DNA of 64,000 nucleotides from an uncultured Hymenobacter sp. (GCA_913776615.1 CAJYPK010000046.1:62001-126000); one strand, 5' to 3'. Counted from the first letter of the stretch, positions 1-8,772 are shown. Notes: generated by a model from the letters alone, not told the origin. Numbers and translations: made by a program.

Positions 1-2
1 GC

Positions 3-155
3 CGCGAGTTGCTGCACCAGACTACTTCGCTGGCCGCGCCTGGTCGGTGTGTGCTGCCCATTGCTGGGGCCAGTCAGCTCCCAACCGGCTTTTACCTGCT
101 GACACTCAGCCTACCGGGCCAGCCACCGGTGCAGCTACACGTCAGCCACCAGTAG
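3..155 (+). CDS. 3' end of a secreted protein with a type IX sorting domain (partial)
   Basis: The open frame enters from the window edge and stops at 153-155, giving about 50 residues. The end reads LPTGFYLLTLSLPG followed by a short strand and a polar tail. This is the usual shape of a Por/type IX secretion C-terminal sorting domain (LPxGxYxLxL...), which sends exported proteins through the T9SS of Bacteroidota. The body of the protein lies outside the window, so its function cannot be stated. The call rests on the C-terminal pattern alone. Confidence 0.5.
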   Translation, partial: RELLHQTTSLAAPGRCVLPIAGASQLPTGFYLLTLSLPGQPPVQLHVSHQ

Positions 156-220
156 CGGCGCGGCTGAACGCCTATTTTTGACTTGGCTTGCGCCCGCTTC
201 CTTTATTACCCCCGAATGCA

Positions 221-847
221 ATGTCTCACATCCGTCTGGCCCTGGTAGAAGACGACGCCGTGGTGCGCGAGCTGCTGCGCAGCTACCTCTGCGGCCAGCC
301 CGAATTCGATTGCGTAGCCGTGGCCGTATCGGTAGAAGACCTGCTGGCCCAGCTGCCCTACCTGCGCCAGCTGCCCCAGGTGCTGCTGCTCGACATTGCC
401 CTGCCTGGCCAGAGCGGCCTGGAGGCGCTGCCCCTGCTGCGCCAACGCCTGCCCGATACTGACATCGTGATGCAAACCGTGTTCGACGATGCCGACCGCA
501 TTTACCAGGCCCTGTGCCGGGGGGCCAGCGGCTACGTGCTCAAGCACACCCCCCTGGCCGAGCTGAAAGCCGCCGTGCTCGAAGTAGCCCAGGGCGGGGC
601 ACCCATGAGCCGGGCCGTGGCCCGCAAGGTGCTGGCCCATTTCAAGCCCACGCCCACCACCCGGCCCGACCTGCTGACGCCCCGCGAGCTGGACGTGGTG
701 CAGGGCATCATCGACGGGCTGGGCGATAAGCAGGTGGCCGCCCGCCTGGGCCTCTCGCTCGACACGGTGCGCACCTTCGTCAAGCGCATCTACAAGAAGC
801 TGGAAGTGGGTTCGCGCACCGAGCTGGCCCGGCGCATGCGCGAGTAA
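221..847 (+). CDS. NarL/FixJ-family response regulator
   Basis: Cytoplasmic transcription factor of 208 residues. The N-terminal receiver domain has the acidic pair (E10, D11, D12) and the phospho-acceptor D58 in VLLLDIALPG. The C-terminal LuxR-type helix-turn-helix runs from about residue 145 (LTPRELDVVQGIIDG) to 190. An upstream in-frame ATG at 188 would add 11 residues with no domain content, so ATG 221, which opens directly into the receiver (MSHIRLALVEDD), is preferred. It faces a HisKA_3 sensor kinase across a 37-base gap. NarL-type regulators usually pair with HisKA_3 kinases, so the two probably form one two-component system. The target genes are unknown. Confidence 0.9.
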   Translation: MSHIRLALVEDDAVVRELLRSYLCGQPEFDCVAVAVSVEDLLAQLPYLRQLPQVLLLDIALPGQSGLEALPLLRQRLPDTDIVMQTVFDDADRIYQALCRGASGYVLKHTPLAELKAAVLEVAQGGAPMSRAVARKVLAHFKPTPTTRPDLLTPRELDVVQGIIDGLGDKQVAARLGLSLDTVRTFVKRIYKKLEVGSRTELARRMRE

Positions 848-884
848 GGCTGCGAATTATCGACTAATCATTGATTATCAGTAA

Positions 885-2840
885 CTAATCAGCAAGCTCG
901 CCGAGCGGCACGCATAAGCGCACGCCAAACCCCCCGGCCGGCCGGGGACCAACTTCCAGCTTGCCGCCCAGGGCGGCGGCCCGTTGGCGCATGTTGCGCA
1001 GGCCCATGCCGCTGCGGGCCGGGGGCGGGCCGGGCTGGCCGTCGTCTTCCACGGTTAGCTCCAGTGTGCGGCGGGCGGGGTGCCGGGCCAGCGTCACCCC
1101 CACCTGCGTGGGGTGGGTGGCGTGGCGCAGCGCATTGGTCACGGCTTCCTTGAACACGAGGTAGAGATGCTGACGCAGGTCGGCCGGCAGGGGCAGCTCG
1201 TCGGGCAGGTGCTCGGTGTGCAAGTGGGTGCGCAGGCCGGCGGGCCCGGCCGTCTGGTCGAGGTGTTCGCGCATGCGGTCGAGTAGCGCACCCATCGTAT
1301 CGGCTTGTGCGTCAATGCTCCATACAATGTCGCGCATGGTGCGGGCGGCAGCGCGGCTGTCGCCCAGCAGGCGGGTAAGCGACGGATTTTCGCCCGGCTG
1401 CTGGGTGTTGAGCAGGTCGGCCTGCATACTCACGCGGGCCAGTAGGGTGCCCACTTCGTCGTGCAGGTCGGCGGCAATGCGGGTGCGCAGCGCGGCCTCG
1501 CGGGCCAGCCGCTGCCGCCGCTGCCGCGCGCGCCAAGCCCGCGCGAGCAGGACCGCCGCCGCCGCCAGCCCCAGCAGCAGCCCGCCAAACAGCAGCGTGC
1601 GCTGCCGCAGCTCGTCGGCCCGCTGCCGGGCCAGGGCCTGCAATTGCCCAATGCGCGCCTGCTGCTGCTGGGTTTCGTAGAGCACTTTTAGCTCTTGGGC
1701 ATGACGCTGCGAGTTTTGCTCAAACAGGCTGTCCTGCAGCTCGCTCAGGCGCAGCTGGCGCTGCAGTGCCTCGCGGTGCCGGCCCAGGGCAGCCAGCGCC
1801 GGCACCAGCTGCTGAAGCAGCTCGCCTTCCTGGTTGAGCAGCCGCAGCGCGTGCGCCTGCCGGCGGGCGGGCTCCAGCACGGCCACGGCCGCCGGGTAGC
1901 GGTGCCGCTGCGCGGCCACCGTGCCGGCCAGCTGGCTGAGGTAGAGCCGGATGGCCGGGGCCGCGCCCGCATAGGCTGCCACGGCCGAGTCGAGCCACTG
2001 GCCGGCACGGGTGGGCTGCTGCTGCTTCAGGGCTAGTTCGGCCAGGTTGCCCCAGGTCACGGCCACGTCGCCACTGTCCCGCCGGGCTTTGTTGAGCGCC
2101 AGGCACTGGCGGTAATAGCCTTCCGCCAACCGGTAGTCGGCCAACAGCGTGGCGCACAGGGCCAGGTTGTTATAAATACCACTGAGCTGCTCTTGGCGCG
2201 CTTCGCCCCGGCCGGTCGTGAAGCGCAGGGCCTCACGGCCGAATGCCAGCCCCGGGCGCGGCTGCCGCAGCAGCCCGTAGCAGTAGCTGAGCCAGGTAGC
2301 AGCCTCGCGACGGCTGGCCGAGTCGTGCGGGGCAAGGGCGCGGCACTCCAGCAATCGGGCAATGGCCAGGCTGGGCTGGTTTTCGTGGATGTAATACCCG
2401 CCCAAATTACCCGTGAGGGCCAGCCGCACGGCCGGCGACCAGCCCCCGCGCTGCGCCAGCGCCTCAAATATGGCCGCCGTGCCGGGCACGATGGGCGTCC
2501 AGGCCAGGCGCAGCTGCACGGGCTCCGGCCAGCGGTGTAGTTGCCGGATGTTATCAGGCGTAGGGGCTGGTGCCGCGAGCGAGCGCAGCGAAACCAGCAG
2601 CAGCAGCCAGGTAGCCCCCAGCCGCCCGCATCGCCTAAGTCGGTTGCGGTGGCTAAGCGTAATTTTTGTACTGGGTGCTACGCAACCAGTACCCGGACGA
2701 CTTGGCTTGGTATCTAGGAATTTCACAACGCGCATTTCATGGTTCTGGCCGGCGTATTTTCTACCTGCTGCATTACGTACCGTAGCGTTAACCGCAATTG
2801 TGAGCCGATAGAACAAATAGTATAAAATCGGATGAGACAC
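885..2840 (-). CDS. TPR-containing sensor histidine kinase (HisKA_3 family)
   Basis: Membrane sensor kinase of up to 651 residues. A hydrophobic segment (ATWLLLLVSL, about residue 75) is followed by a TPR-like helical region (about 120-350). A coiled segment and a transmembrane helix (LLFGGLLLGLAAAAVLLA) come next, then the HisKA_3 dimerisation motif with the phospho-acceptor His in ADLHDEVGTLLARV. A HATPase domain ends the protein (EAVTNALRHA, SGMGLRNM). The start is uncertain: ATG 2840 leaves a long N-terminus, and in-frame ATG 2735 would shorten it by 35 residues. The likely partner is the convergent NarL-type regulator. An IS element sits only 23 bases upstream of the first start codon and has displaced the older upstream region. 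Confidence 0.85.
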   Translation of the reverse strand: MSHPILYYLFYRLTIAVNATVRNAAGRKYAGQNHEMRVVKFLDTKPSRPGTGCVAPSTKITLSHRNRLRRCGRLGATWLLLLVSLRSLAAPAPTPDNIRQLHRWPEPVQLRLAWTPIVPGTAAIFEALAQRGGWSPAVRLALTGNLGGYYIHENQPSLAIARLLECRALAPHDSASRREAATWLSYCYGLLRQPRPGLAFGREALRFTTGRGEARQEQLSGIYNNLALCATLLADYRLAEGYYRQCLALNKARRDSGDVAVTWGNLAELALKQQQPTRAGQWLDSAVAAYAGAAPAIRLYLSQLAGTVAAQRHRYPAAVAVLEPARRQAHALRLLNQEGELLQQLVPALAALGRHREALQRQLRLSELQDSLFEQNSQRHAQELKVLYETQQQQARIGQLQALARQRADELRQRTLLFGGLLLGLAAAAVLLARAWRARQRRQRLAREAALRTRIAADLHDEVGTLLARVSMQADLLNTQQPGENPSLTRLLGDSRAAARTMRDIVWSIDAQADTMGALLDRMREHLDQTAGPAGLRTHLHTEHLPDELPLPADLRQHLYLVFKEAVTNALRHATHPTQVGVTLARHPARRTLELTVEDDGQPGPPPARSGMGLRNMRQRAAALGGKLEVGPRPAGGFGVRLCVPLGELAD

Positions 2841-2863
2841 GCCGGTTCTACCTGCGCGTATAA

Positions 2864-3731
2864 GAGCGTGTTTAGGAATGGAGTCGGTTCAGGGTTATAG
2901 TCAAATTGGCGAGTAGGAGCCACGCCACGTGGCTAGCCGGCGTGCGTTCGTAGTCCACAGCCAGCCGGCGAAAGGCGCTGAGCCAGGCGAAGGTGCGCTC
3001 GACCACCCAGCGCTTAGCGACCGGCACGAAGCCGCGGATGGCGGAAGGCGGTCGACTGGCCACCTGGTGCTGCCAGCCCAGGGCGTGGACCTGCTGGGCA
3101 AATTGACCTCGATATGCCTTGTCCGTCAGTACGGTACGCAGTCGGCTTGCCCAAGCCGGTCGTAGGGCTGTACGCGCAGGTAGCAAGACGTGAGCCGCCC
3201 GGCTATCATGCCCGTTCGCCGCGTGTACGGCCGCTTGCCAGATGCGCCCACCCGTGTCGCAGAGCACTTGACGCTTGCGTCCGTTGATGCGTTTGTGGGC
3301 ATCTATGCCCCGCTGCTGGCGCAGGCGCGGCGCCAACTTGACGCTTTGCGCATCGACTAGGGCCAGCGAGGGAGTTGGTCGGCGACCTTGTGCCAGCCGG
3401 TCGGCGCGGTTGCTGGCCTGGTTGAGGCGGGCCAGCGTGCCGTCGGTCTGCCAGCGGCGAAAGTAATAATACACGGTGGGCCAGGGAGGAAAACAGGCGG
3501 GTAGGCACCGCCACTGACAACCCGTGCGGCAGATATAACGCATGGCATCAAGCACTTGCCGTAAACAGTAGCGGCGTTTGCGGTGAACAGGTAGTAAACA
3601 AACAATAACTTGCCACTGCGAGTCAGTAAGGGGTTGATAGCACTCAACCATCATGCGTGCGGGAGCCTAGGAACTCCTGCCGCAACTTACTGGCTCGTTT
3701 CTTTTTGCCCAGCTAATTCCTAAACACGCTC
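2864..3731 (-). mobile_element. IS5-family insertion sequence (IS1031-like), complete
   Basis: An 868-base element bounded by inverted repeats: GAGCGTGTTTAGGAAT at 2864-2879 and its exact complement at 3716-3731. It is flanked by a direct TAA triplet (2861-2863 and 3732-3734), read as the target duplication. A 3-base TNA duplication and this length suit the IS1031 branch of IS5. It carries one transposase gene. The transposase stop codon lies inside the left inverted repeat. Both ends and the gene look intact, so the element may still be active. Confidence 0.88.
2872..3654 (-). CDS. tnpA: IS5-family DDE transposase
   Basis: The 260-residue protein has the IS5/DUF4096-like N-terminus (QPLTDSQWQVI, CQWRCLP, YYYFRRW) and a DDE catalytic core. 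The three acids are D101 (SLALVDAQSVK), D178 (RTVLTDKAYRG) and E219 (RWVVERTFAWL). IS5 transposases cut and rejoin the element ends and act on DNA in the cytoplasm. The gene is in one uninterrupted frame, unlike many IS5 relatives that need a frameshift. It points towards the sensor kinase gene, so read-through could reach that gene. Confidence 0.93.
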   Translation of the reverse strand: MMVECYQPLTDSQWQVIVCLLPVHRKRRYCLRQVLDAMRYICRTGCQWRCLPACFPPWPTVYYYFRRWQTDGTLARLNQASNRADRLAQGRRPTPSLALVDAQSVKLAPRLRQQRGIDAHKRINGRKRQVLCDTGGRIWQAAVHAANGHDSRAAHVLLPARTALRPAWASRLRTVLTDKAYRGQFAQQVHALGWQHQVASRPPSAIRGFVPVAKRWVVERTFAWLSAFRRLAVDYERTPASHVAWLLLANLTITLNRLHS

Positions 3732-3907
3732 TAAGATACGCTCAGCGCTGGTGAGAAGCACGGTAGCAGGATATAGACTGAATATAAAATACAAAGGCAC
3801 TGCTGTGAAGCCGAAGGGTGTATCGAGCCTTTAGCGGCGCTGCTAAATTATTAACGCGCGTGCGGCAAGGCCTTCGTAACCTGGCTTTTGCAGTTTTTTT
3901 GGAACTC
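3732..3907. other. Spacer between the IS5 element and the Tn3 element
   Basis: This 176-base, relatively AT-rich stretch has no recognisable gene. Before the IS arrived it was continuous with the region upstream of the sensor kinase at 885-2840. It should also hold the 5' part of the kinase gene cut by the Tn3 element if that insertion had been simple, but no kinase-like reading is visible in any frame. Something was therefore deleted or rearranged here. Confidence 0.5.
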
Positions 3908-3945
3908 GGGGTGTTTCTTCCAAACGGGCGCATTTACCCGCTAAG
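3908..3945 (+). repeat. Left terminal inverted repeat of the Tn3-family element
   Basis: Begins GGGGTGTTTCTTCC and matches the complement of 7645-7682 at 35 of 38 positions. It contains the resolvase stop codon (complement of 3941-3943). Confidence 0.9.
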
Positions 3946-4555
3946 CACTCTTCAGTTTCTGGGCGTAATTGTAGACCGTGCCGTAGGCTACGTCCAGCTG
4001 CTTGCTGACCTGATTCATGGATAAGCCTTCGCGCAGTAGTTGCGCAATGGCTTCCTGCTTGGCCTGCGCCAGCCGGGGCCGGGCTACGTGCTTGCCTTGG
4101 GCCTTGGCCCGGGCCATGCCGGCGCGCACGCGCTGGCTGATGAGTGCGCTCTCAAACTGGGCCAGCGAGGCCATGACGTGGAAAATCAGCTCGCCCGTGG
4201 GCGTGGTGGTGTCGATGTTTTCCTGGTAGGAGATGAAGTCCACGCCCAGGCTCTGGAATTCCTTCAGCGCGTTGACCAGCGCCTGGGTCGAGCGGGCAAA
4301 CCGGTCGTAGCGCCAGACCAGTACCGCGTCGAGATGCCGTTTTTTGGCGGCGGCCATCATCCGTTTATAGTGGGTCCGGTCTTCGCTGGTGCCCGAGGCC
4401 TGGTCGACGTACTCTTCGACCACGGCGAAGCCCTGCCGCTGGGCGTACTCTCGCAGAGGGCGCAGCTGCGTCTGCGGGTCTTGGCCTTTATCGAGGGTGG
4501 AGACGCGGGCGTAGAGGGCCACACGCTTAGGCTGGTCAGTGGATTTTACGGGCAT
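3941..4555 (-). CDS. tnpR: Serine recombinase / resolvase of the Tn3-family element
   Basis: The 204-residue protein is of the resolvase/invertase family. The catalytic serine is S19 in LYARVSTLDKG. The conserved DRFARS and GELIFHVMASLAQFE segments follow, and a short C-terminal helix-turn-helix (SMNQVSKQLDVAYGTVYNY) should bind the res site. It resolves cointegrates formed during replicative transposition and, in relatives, represses both divergent genes. The gene starts at the edge of the palindrome-rich region at 4559-4664, the expected res site, and its stop lies inside the left terminal repeat. Its length is close to the family norm (about 185-200). Confidence 0.93.
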   Translation of the reverse strand: MPVKSTDQPKRVALYARVSTLDKGQDPQTQLRPLREYAQRQGFAVVEEYVDQASGTSEDRTHYKRMMAAAKKRHLDAVLVWRYDRFARSTQALVNALKEFQSLGVDFISYQENIDTTTPTGELIFHVMASLAQFESALISQRVRAGMARAKAQGKHVARPRLAQAKQEAIAQLLREGLSMNQVSKQLDVAYGTVYNYAQKLKSA

Positions 4556-4558
4556 CAG

Positions 4559-4664
4559 GGGGTATCAAAAAGGAGTTCCTTTGCAAAGCTACTTTTTGGG
4601 GCGTAAAATCGGCCTTGCCGCCCCCAAAAACGCGGGTGGTTTTACACACCCTTTTTGATACCCC
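4559..4664. promoter_or_regulatory. Probable res site and divergent control region
   Basis: The region is bounded by a perfect 15-base inverted repeat, GGGGTATCAAAAAGG at 4559-4573 and its complement at 4650-4664. Inside is a second pair, TTTTTGGGG and CCCCCAAAAA. It separates the divergent resolvase and transposase genes, where Tn3 elements keep their resolution site and promoters. The right arm ends directly against the transposase ATG, so a bound resolvase would cover the start of that gene. Confidence 0.65.
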
Positions 4665-7649
4665 ATGCCGCAGGATTTTCTCACTACCCCCGAGCGCCTG
4701 CTCTACCAGACCGTGCCCGCCACGCTGCTCGAAGCCGACACCCGCCAGCACTTCCATCTGACCGAAGCCGACCGCACGTTTCTGCTCCCCTTCCGCGGCG
4801 CGGCCAACCGGCTGGGCCTGGCCGTGCAGGTAGGGGTGTTGCGGCTGATGGGCTTTCTGCCCGAGGGCTGGGCGCGCCAGCTACCGTCCGAAGCCGTAGC
4901 CTTTGTGGCCGCCCAGCTGACGACGGACGCTGTGCTCCTCGCTGACTATGGGGCGCGGCAACAAACCCGCAGCGACCATTTCCTGGCCGTGCTGCTGCAC
5001 CTGGGGTACCGGAAGTGGGAGCCGTTGGATGCCGTCTGGCTGGAGCCCTGGCTGGTGGAGCGCGCCTTGGAGCACGACGGCGAGCGGGCGCTGCTGACCA
5101 TGACGTGCCTGAAGCTACACCAGGCCCGCATCGTGCGGCCAGCCATCAGCACGCTGGAACGCTTGGTCGGGGGCATCAGCGAGTTGGCCACCCAGGAAAC
5201 GTACCGGCGCCTGGCACCCCTGCTCACGGACAAGGTGTGCCAGCAGTTGGATGCGCTGCTGCTGCCCGAAGCGGGGCGTCACCTGACGCGGCACCGGTGG
5301 CTGGTGCAGCCGGCCACGGCCAGCAATCCGGCGGCCATCGCGACGGCCCTAGACAAACTGCGCTACCTCGATGGGCTGGGGGTGGCGAGCTGGGACGTGA
5401 GCGGGCTGCATCCGAACCGGCAAAAACGCCTGGCCTTGCTGGCCCGCAGCCGCTCAAACCGGCACCTAGAGCGCTTGCCAGCTGCCAAACGCTACCCCGT
5501 GCTGGTCGCGTTTCTGCGCGAGAGCTACCTGACGCTGACCGACGAGGTACTCGGGATGTTCGATGCTTTCTGGGAACAGAGCCTGGCCAAAGCCCGCCGC
5601 GCCCACGACCAGTACCAGCAGCAAGTGGTGGCGGCCAAGGACACGGCCCTGCGCACGCTGGCCCAGGCCGTGGAAATCGTGCTCGACGAAGACCAGACCC
5701 CGGCCGGGCAGGTGCGGCCCAGCATCTACGCCCAAGTGCCGCGCGAGGACTTGGTGCTGGCCTGGGAAGCGGTGCAAACGATGCTCTACCCGACCCGTCA
5801 CTCGCACCTGAGTTTCCTGGCCAAGCGCTACCCGCTCTTCAAGCAGTTCACGCCCCGGCTCCTGGACCAGCTAGGGTTTCGGCAGGGCTTCGGGGGCGAC
5901 GACTTCGGGGATGCTTTGCAACTGGTCAACGAGTTGCAGGCGGGCCGGCGCCGTAAGTTGCCCGCGCAGGCCCCAACCGGCTTCCTGAAACCGACCTGGC
6001 GCAAGTTCGTGCTGGGGGACCAGCTGAGCGCCGAGCAGCAGCGGCCGGCATACGAGTTGGCCGTGCTGGCCACGCTGCGCGAGCGGCTGCGCTCGGGCGA
6101 CGTGTACGTGGCCCCGTCGCACCGCTACGCCGACTTGAGCAGCTACCTCATCCCACCCGCGGAGTGGGAGCAGGCCCGCCCCGAGTTGTGCGCCCAATTG
6201 GGCTTACCGCCCGTGACCACGGACCGCCTCGCCGAGCGCCTGCAGGAGCTGGCCGACTTGCTGGGACCGATGCAAACGCTCCTCGATGCCGGCGGCGATG
6301 TGCGCTTAGAAGACGGCGAGCTGGTGGTGACGCGGCCGGCCGCCGAAGAGGTGCCCGCCGGGGCCCAGGCCATGCAGCAGGAAATCGGCCGCCGCCTGCC
6401 GGCCGTGGACTTGACCGACATCCTGGTCGAAGTCAACGCGTGGCTGGGCTTTACGGCGCACCTGCCCGGGCTGGAACACGCCCCGCGCGGCGACGAGCAC
6501 GACACGCGGCTGCTGGCGACGCTGCTGGCCACGGGCTGCAACATTCCCCTCGCGGACATGGCCCGCAGCGCCGCGCTGCCGTACCAATCGCTGTGGTGGA
6601 CGGCCACCAACTACCTGCGCGAAGACACGCTGAAAGCAGCCAATACCCTGCTGGTCAACGAGCACCACCGCCAGTGGCTGGCCGCCTACTGGGGCGACGG
6701 CACCTTCTCCTCGTCGGATGGCCAGCGGTTTGCGGTCAGCGGCAAGGTGCGCAACGCCCGCGCCCTGCCCACGTACTTCGGCACCGGGCGGGGCGTGACG
6801 ATGCAAACCCATTCCTCGGACCAGTACGCCCAGTACGGCAGCAAGGTGGTGCCGGCCACGCTGCGCGATGCCACGGTGGTGCTGGACGAAATCGTCGACA
6901 ACGAAACCGACCTGGCCATTGCCGAGCACACGACCGACACGGCCGGTTACTCGGACCTCATTTTCGCCCTGTTTGACCTGCTGGGCCTGTTTTTCTGCCC
7001 CCGCATGCGGGACCTGGCCGACCAGCGGCTCTACAAAATCCGGGGCCAGGACTGGGCCTATCCCGACCTGAAGTTCACGGGCACGCTCAACCCGGACTAC
7101 ATCCGCCGGCACTGGGACGAGCTGTTGCGCCTAGCCGGCTCCATCAAATCCGGACGCGTCACGGCGTCGCTCTTCATCGGCAAGCTCCAGGCCTACCCCC
7201 GGCAAAACCACCTGACCTACGTGCTGCAGGCCTACGGCCAACTCATCAAGACCCGCTTCATTCTGCGCTATTTACAAAGCCAGCCCCTACGCCAGCGCAT
7301 CCATGCCCAGCTCAACAAGGGCGAAGAGCTGCACGCGCTGCGCGCCTGGCTCTGGTTTGGCAGCGAGGGCGTCATCCGGCGCAAGCAGCACGAGGCCCAA
7401 GCCGAAGCGGCGCGCTGCCTGACGCTGCTCACCAACTGCGTGCTGCTCTGGAACACGGTCTACATGCAGGAGGTCCTCCAGCAGCTGCGCGCCGAAGGGT
7501 ACCCGGTCGAGGAAGCGCACTTCGAATACTTCTCGCCCAGCCGCTACGAGCACATCAACCGGCTCGGCAAATACTCCTTTGCCAACCCGGCCCACCTCGA
7601 CCCATTGCACCGCCGCCCGCTCCGCCATCCCAACGACCCAATGGCTTAG
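4665..7649 (+). CDS. tnpA: Tn3-family transposase
   Basis: The 994-residue protein has the usual length of TnpA in this family. The N-terminal DUF4158-like DNA-binding region (about 1-170, with AANRLGLAVQVGVLR) and a long middle are followed by the Tn3 catalytic domain from about residue 590. Visible catalytic blocks are YWGDGTFSSSDGQ (Asp near 678), the segment around EHTTDTAGYSD (near 757) and LNKGEELHALR (Glu near 885). It binds the 38-base terminal repeats and drives replicative transposition. ATG 4665 gives the standard N-terminus but has no spacer from the res palindrome. The stop lies inside the right terminal repeat. Confidence 0.95.
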   Translation: MPQDFLTTPERLLYQTVPATLLEADTRQHFHLTEADRTFLLPFRGAANRLGLAVQVGVLRLMGFLPEGWARQLPSEAVAFVAAQLTTDAVLLADYGARQQTRSDHFLAVLLHLGYRKWEPLDAVWLEPWLVERALEHDGERALLTMTCLKLHQARIVRPAISTLERLVGGISELATQETYRRLAPLLTDKVCQQLDALLLPEAGRHLTRHRWLVQPATASNPAAIATALDKLRYLDGLGVASWDVSGLHPNRQKRLALLARSRSNRHLERLPAAKRYPVLVAFLRESYLTLTDEVLGMFDAFWEQSLAKARRAHDQYQQQVVAAKDTALRTLAQAVEIVLDEDQTPAGQVRPSIYAQVPREDLVLAWEAVQTMLYPTRHSHLSFLAKRYPLFKQFTPRLLDQLGFRQGFGGDDFGDALQLVNELQAGRRRKLPAQAPTGFLKPTWRKFVLGDQLSAEQQRPAYELAVLATLRERLRSGDVYVAPSHRYADLSSYLIPPAEWEQARPELCAQLGLPPVTTDRLAERLQELADLLGPMQTLLDAGGDVRLEDGELVVTRPAAEEVPAGAQAMQQEIGRRLPAVDLTDILVEVNAWLGFTAHLPGLEHAPRGDEHDTRLLATLLATGCNIPLADMARSAALPYQSLWWTATNYLREDTLKAANTLLVNEHHRQWLAAYWGDGTFSSSDGQRFAVSGKVRNARALPTYFGTGRGVTMQTHSSDQYAQYGSKVVPATLRDATVVLDEIVDNETDLAIAEHTTDTAGYSDLIFALFDLLGLFFCPRMRDLADQRLYKIRGQDWAYPDLKFTGTLNPDYIRRHWDELLRLAGSIKSGRVTASLFIGKLQAYPRQNHLTYVLQAYGQLIKTRFILRYLQSQPLRQRIHAQLNKGEELHALRAWLWFGSEGVIRRKQHEAQAEAARCLTLLTNCVLLWNTVYMQEVLQQLRAEGYPVEEAHFEYFSPSRYEHINRLGKYSFANPAHLDPLHRRPLRHPNDPMA

Positions 7650-7682
7650 CGTGTAAATCCGCCCGTTTGGAAGAAAAACCCC
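7645..7682 (-). repeat. Right terminal inverted repeat of the Tn3-family element
   Basis: Complement of the left repeat with three mismatches, ending in CCCC at 7679-7682. It contains the transposase stop codon at 7647-7649. Confidence 0.9.
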
Positions 7683-8733
7683 TACTACACCGAGCAATAC
7701 ACCGAGCTGGGCGCGCCGCGCAACGGCATCTGGTACGTGGCCACCGCTACGAAAGGCCGCGAGGTAGTGGAGGTGACCGTGTACCAGCAGCGTGCCACGG
7801 CAAACGGCGAGCCCACGGCGGGCATCGTGCTGGGGGCCGTGGCCGCGTCGCTGCTGCTGTTTCTGGGGCTGAGCTGGCTGCTGTTTCAGGTCAGCCTCAA
7901 GCGCGTGTCGTTCAACCTCTGGCAGCCTTTTTACCAAAACCTGCGCCGCGTGTACGCCTAACAACCTGCGCGCCAAGCAGCCGCTGGTGCTGGCTCCTAC
8001 CGACGTGCGTGAGTTCGGGTTCTTCAACGAGGCCATCACTGGCTTCGTGGCCAACACGCAGCGCGCCTACGACGAGCTGCGCGAGTTTACCGAAAACACC
8101 GCCCACGAGCTGCAAACCCCGCTGGCCGTGGTGCTGGCCAAAACCGAGTTGTTGCTCAAGCGCCAGGAGTTGAGCGCCCACGACCGGCAAGACGTGCTCG
8201 AAATCAAGCAAACCGTGCAGCGCCTCTCAGCCCTGCAAAAAGCCCTCAACCTGCTCTCCAGGGTGCGCGCCCTGCCCCACGCCGGCCCGCTGCCCGCTGA
8301 GCCGGTGGCAGTACCCGAGTTGCTAGCCGAAACCCTGGCCCGCTACGAGGAACTACTCGACTACCGCGCCCTCGCCGTGGCGTGGGACGCCCCCGCGCCG
8401 CCCTGGCCGCTGCACACCAACCGCGAGCTGCTGGGCATTTTGCTCGACAACCTGGTGCGCAATGCCATCCAGCACAACCTGCCCGGCGGCCAGCTAGGTG
8501 TGCAGCTGTTGCCGGCCGGGGGCCTGGTACTACGCAACACCGGCGCGGTGCCCGCTTCTGACGCGCCCGACCCGTTTCGCCGCTACCACTCCCGCTCGGC
8601 CGACGATGGCCGCCTGGGGCTGGGCCTGGCCATCGTGCAGGCCATCAGCGAGGCGCTGGGACTGGCGTGCCGCTACCAGTTCGAGCCCGAAGCGGCCGGG
8701 GGCTGGCACGTCTTTACCCTGATGCCGCAGTAG
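7683..8733 (+). pseudogene. Remnant of a two-component sensor histidine kinase, truncated and frameshifted
   Basis: The reading frame runs straight out of the transposon end as the back half of a periplasmic sensor (ELGAPRNGIWYVATATKG). A transmembrane helix (AAVAASLLLFLGLSWLLF region) and the start of a linker (WQPFYQNLRRVYA) follow, then a stop at about 7960. The protein resumes one frame over with HisKA (ENTAHELQTPLAVVLAKTELL, phospho-His in AHELQTP) and HATPase (LLDNLVRNAIQHN, GRLGLGLAIVQ). Deleting one A in the CCTAACAAC stretch at 7958-7966 would restore one frame. The N-terminal 100 or more residues are missing and the usual OmpR-type partner gene is absent. A short kinase from 7987 could still be made, but would lack its membrane part. 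Confidence 0.8.
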
Positions 8734-8738
8734 CCCGG

Positions 8739-8772
8739 CCGGAAGGCCGTCGGATGCACGACGCCCTTCCGG
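8739..8772 (+). terminator. Stem-loop after the kinase remnant
   Basis: The arms CCGGAAGG (8739-8746) and CCTTCCGG (8765-8772) are perfectly complementary. A second stem, CGTCG with CGACG, lies inside. It sits just behind the kinase stop codon. No U-tract follows, so a terminator role is only likely. Confidence 0.4.

Larger units (their letters stand above)
3908..7682. mobile_element. Tn3-family unit transposon, compact 3.8-kb form
   Basis: The element is 3,775 bases long and starts and ends in GGGG/CCCC like other Tn3-family transposons. It has 38-base terminal inverted repeats with three mismatches and carries only a resolvase and a transposase, transcribed divergently from a central res-like region. 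There are no passenger genes. The flanking pentamers differ (AACTC on the left, TACTA on the right), so the 5-base target duplication expected of Tn3 elements is missing. Together with the missing half of the interrupted kinase on the right, this suggests that an adjacent deletion or recombination followed insertion. Confidence 0.9.
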
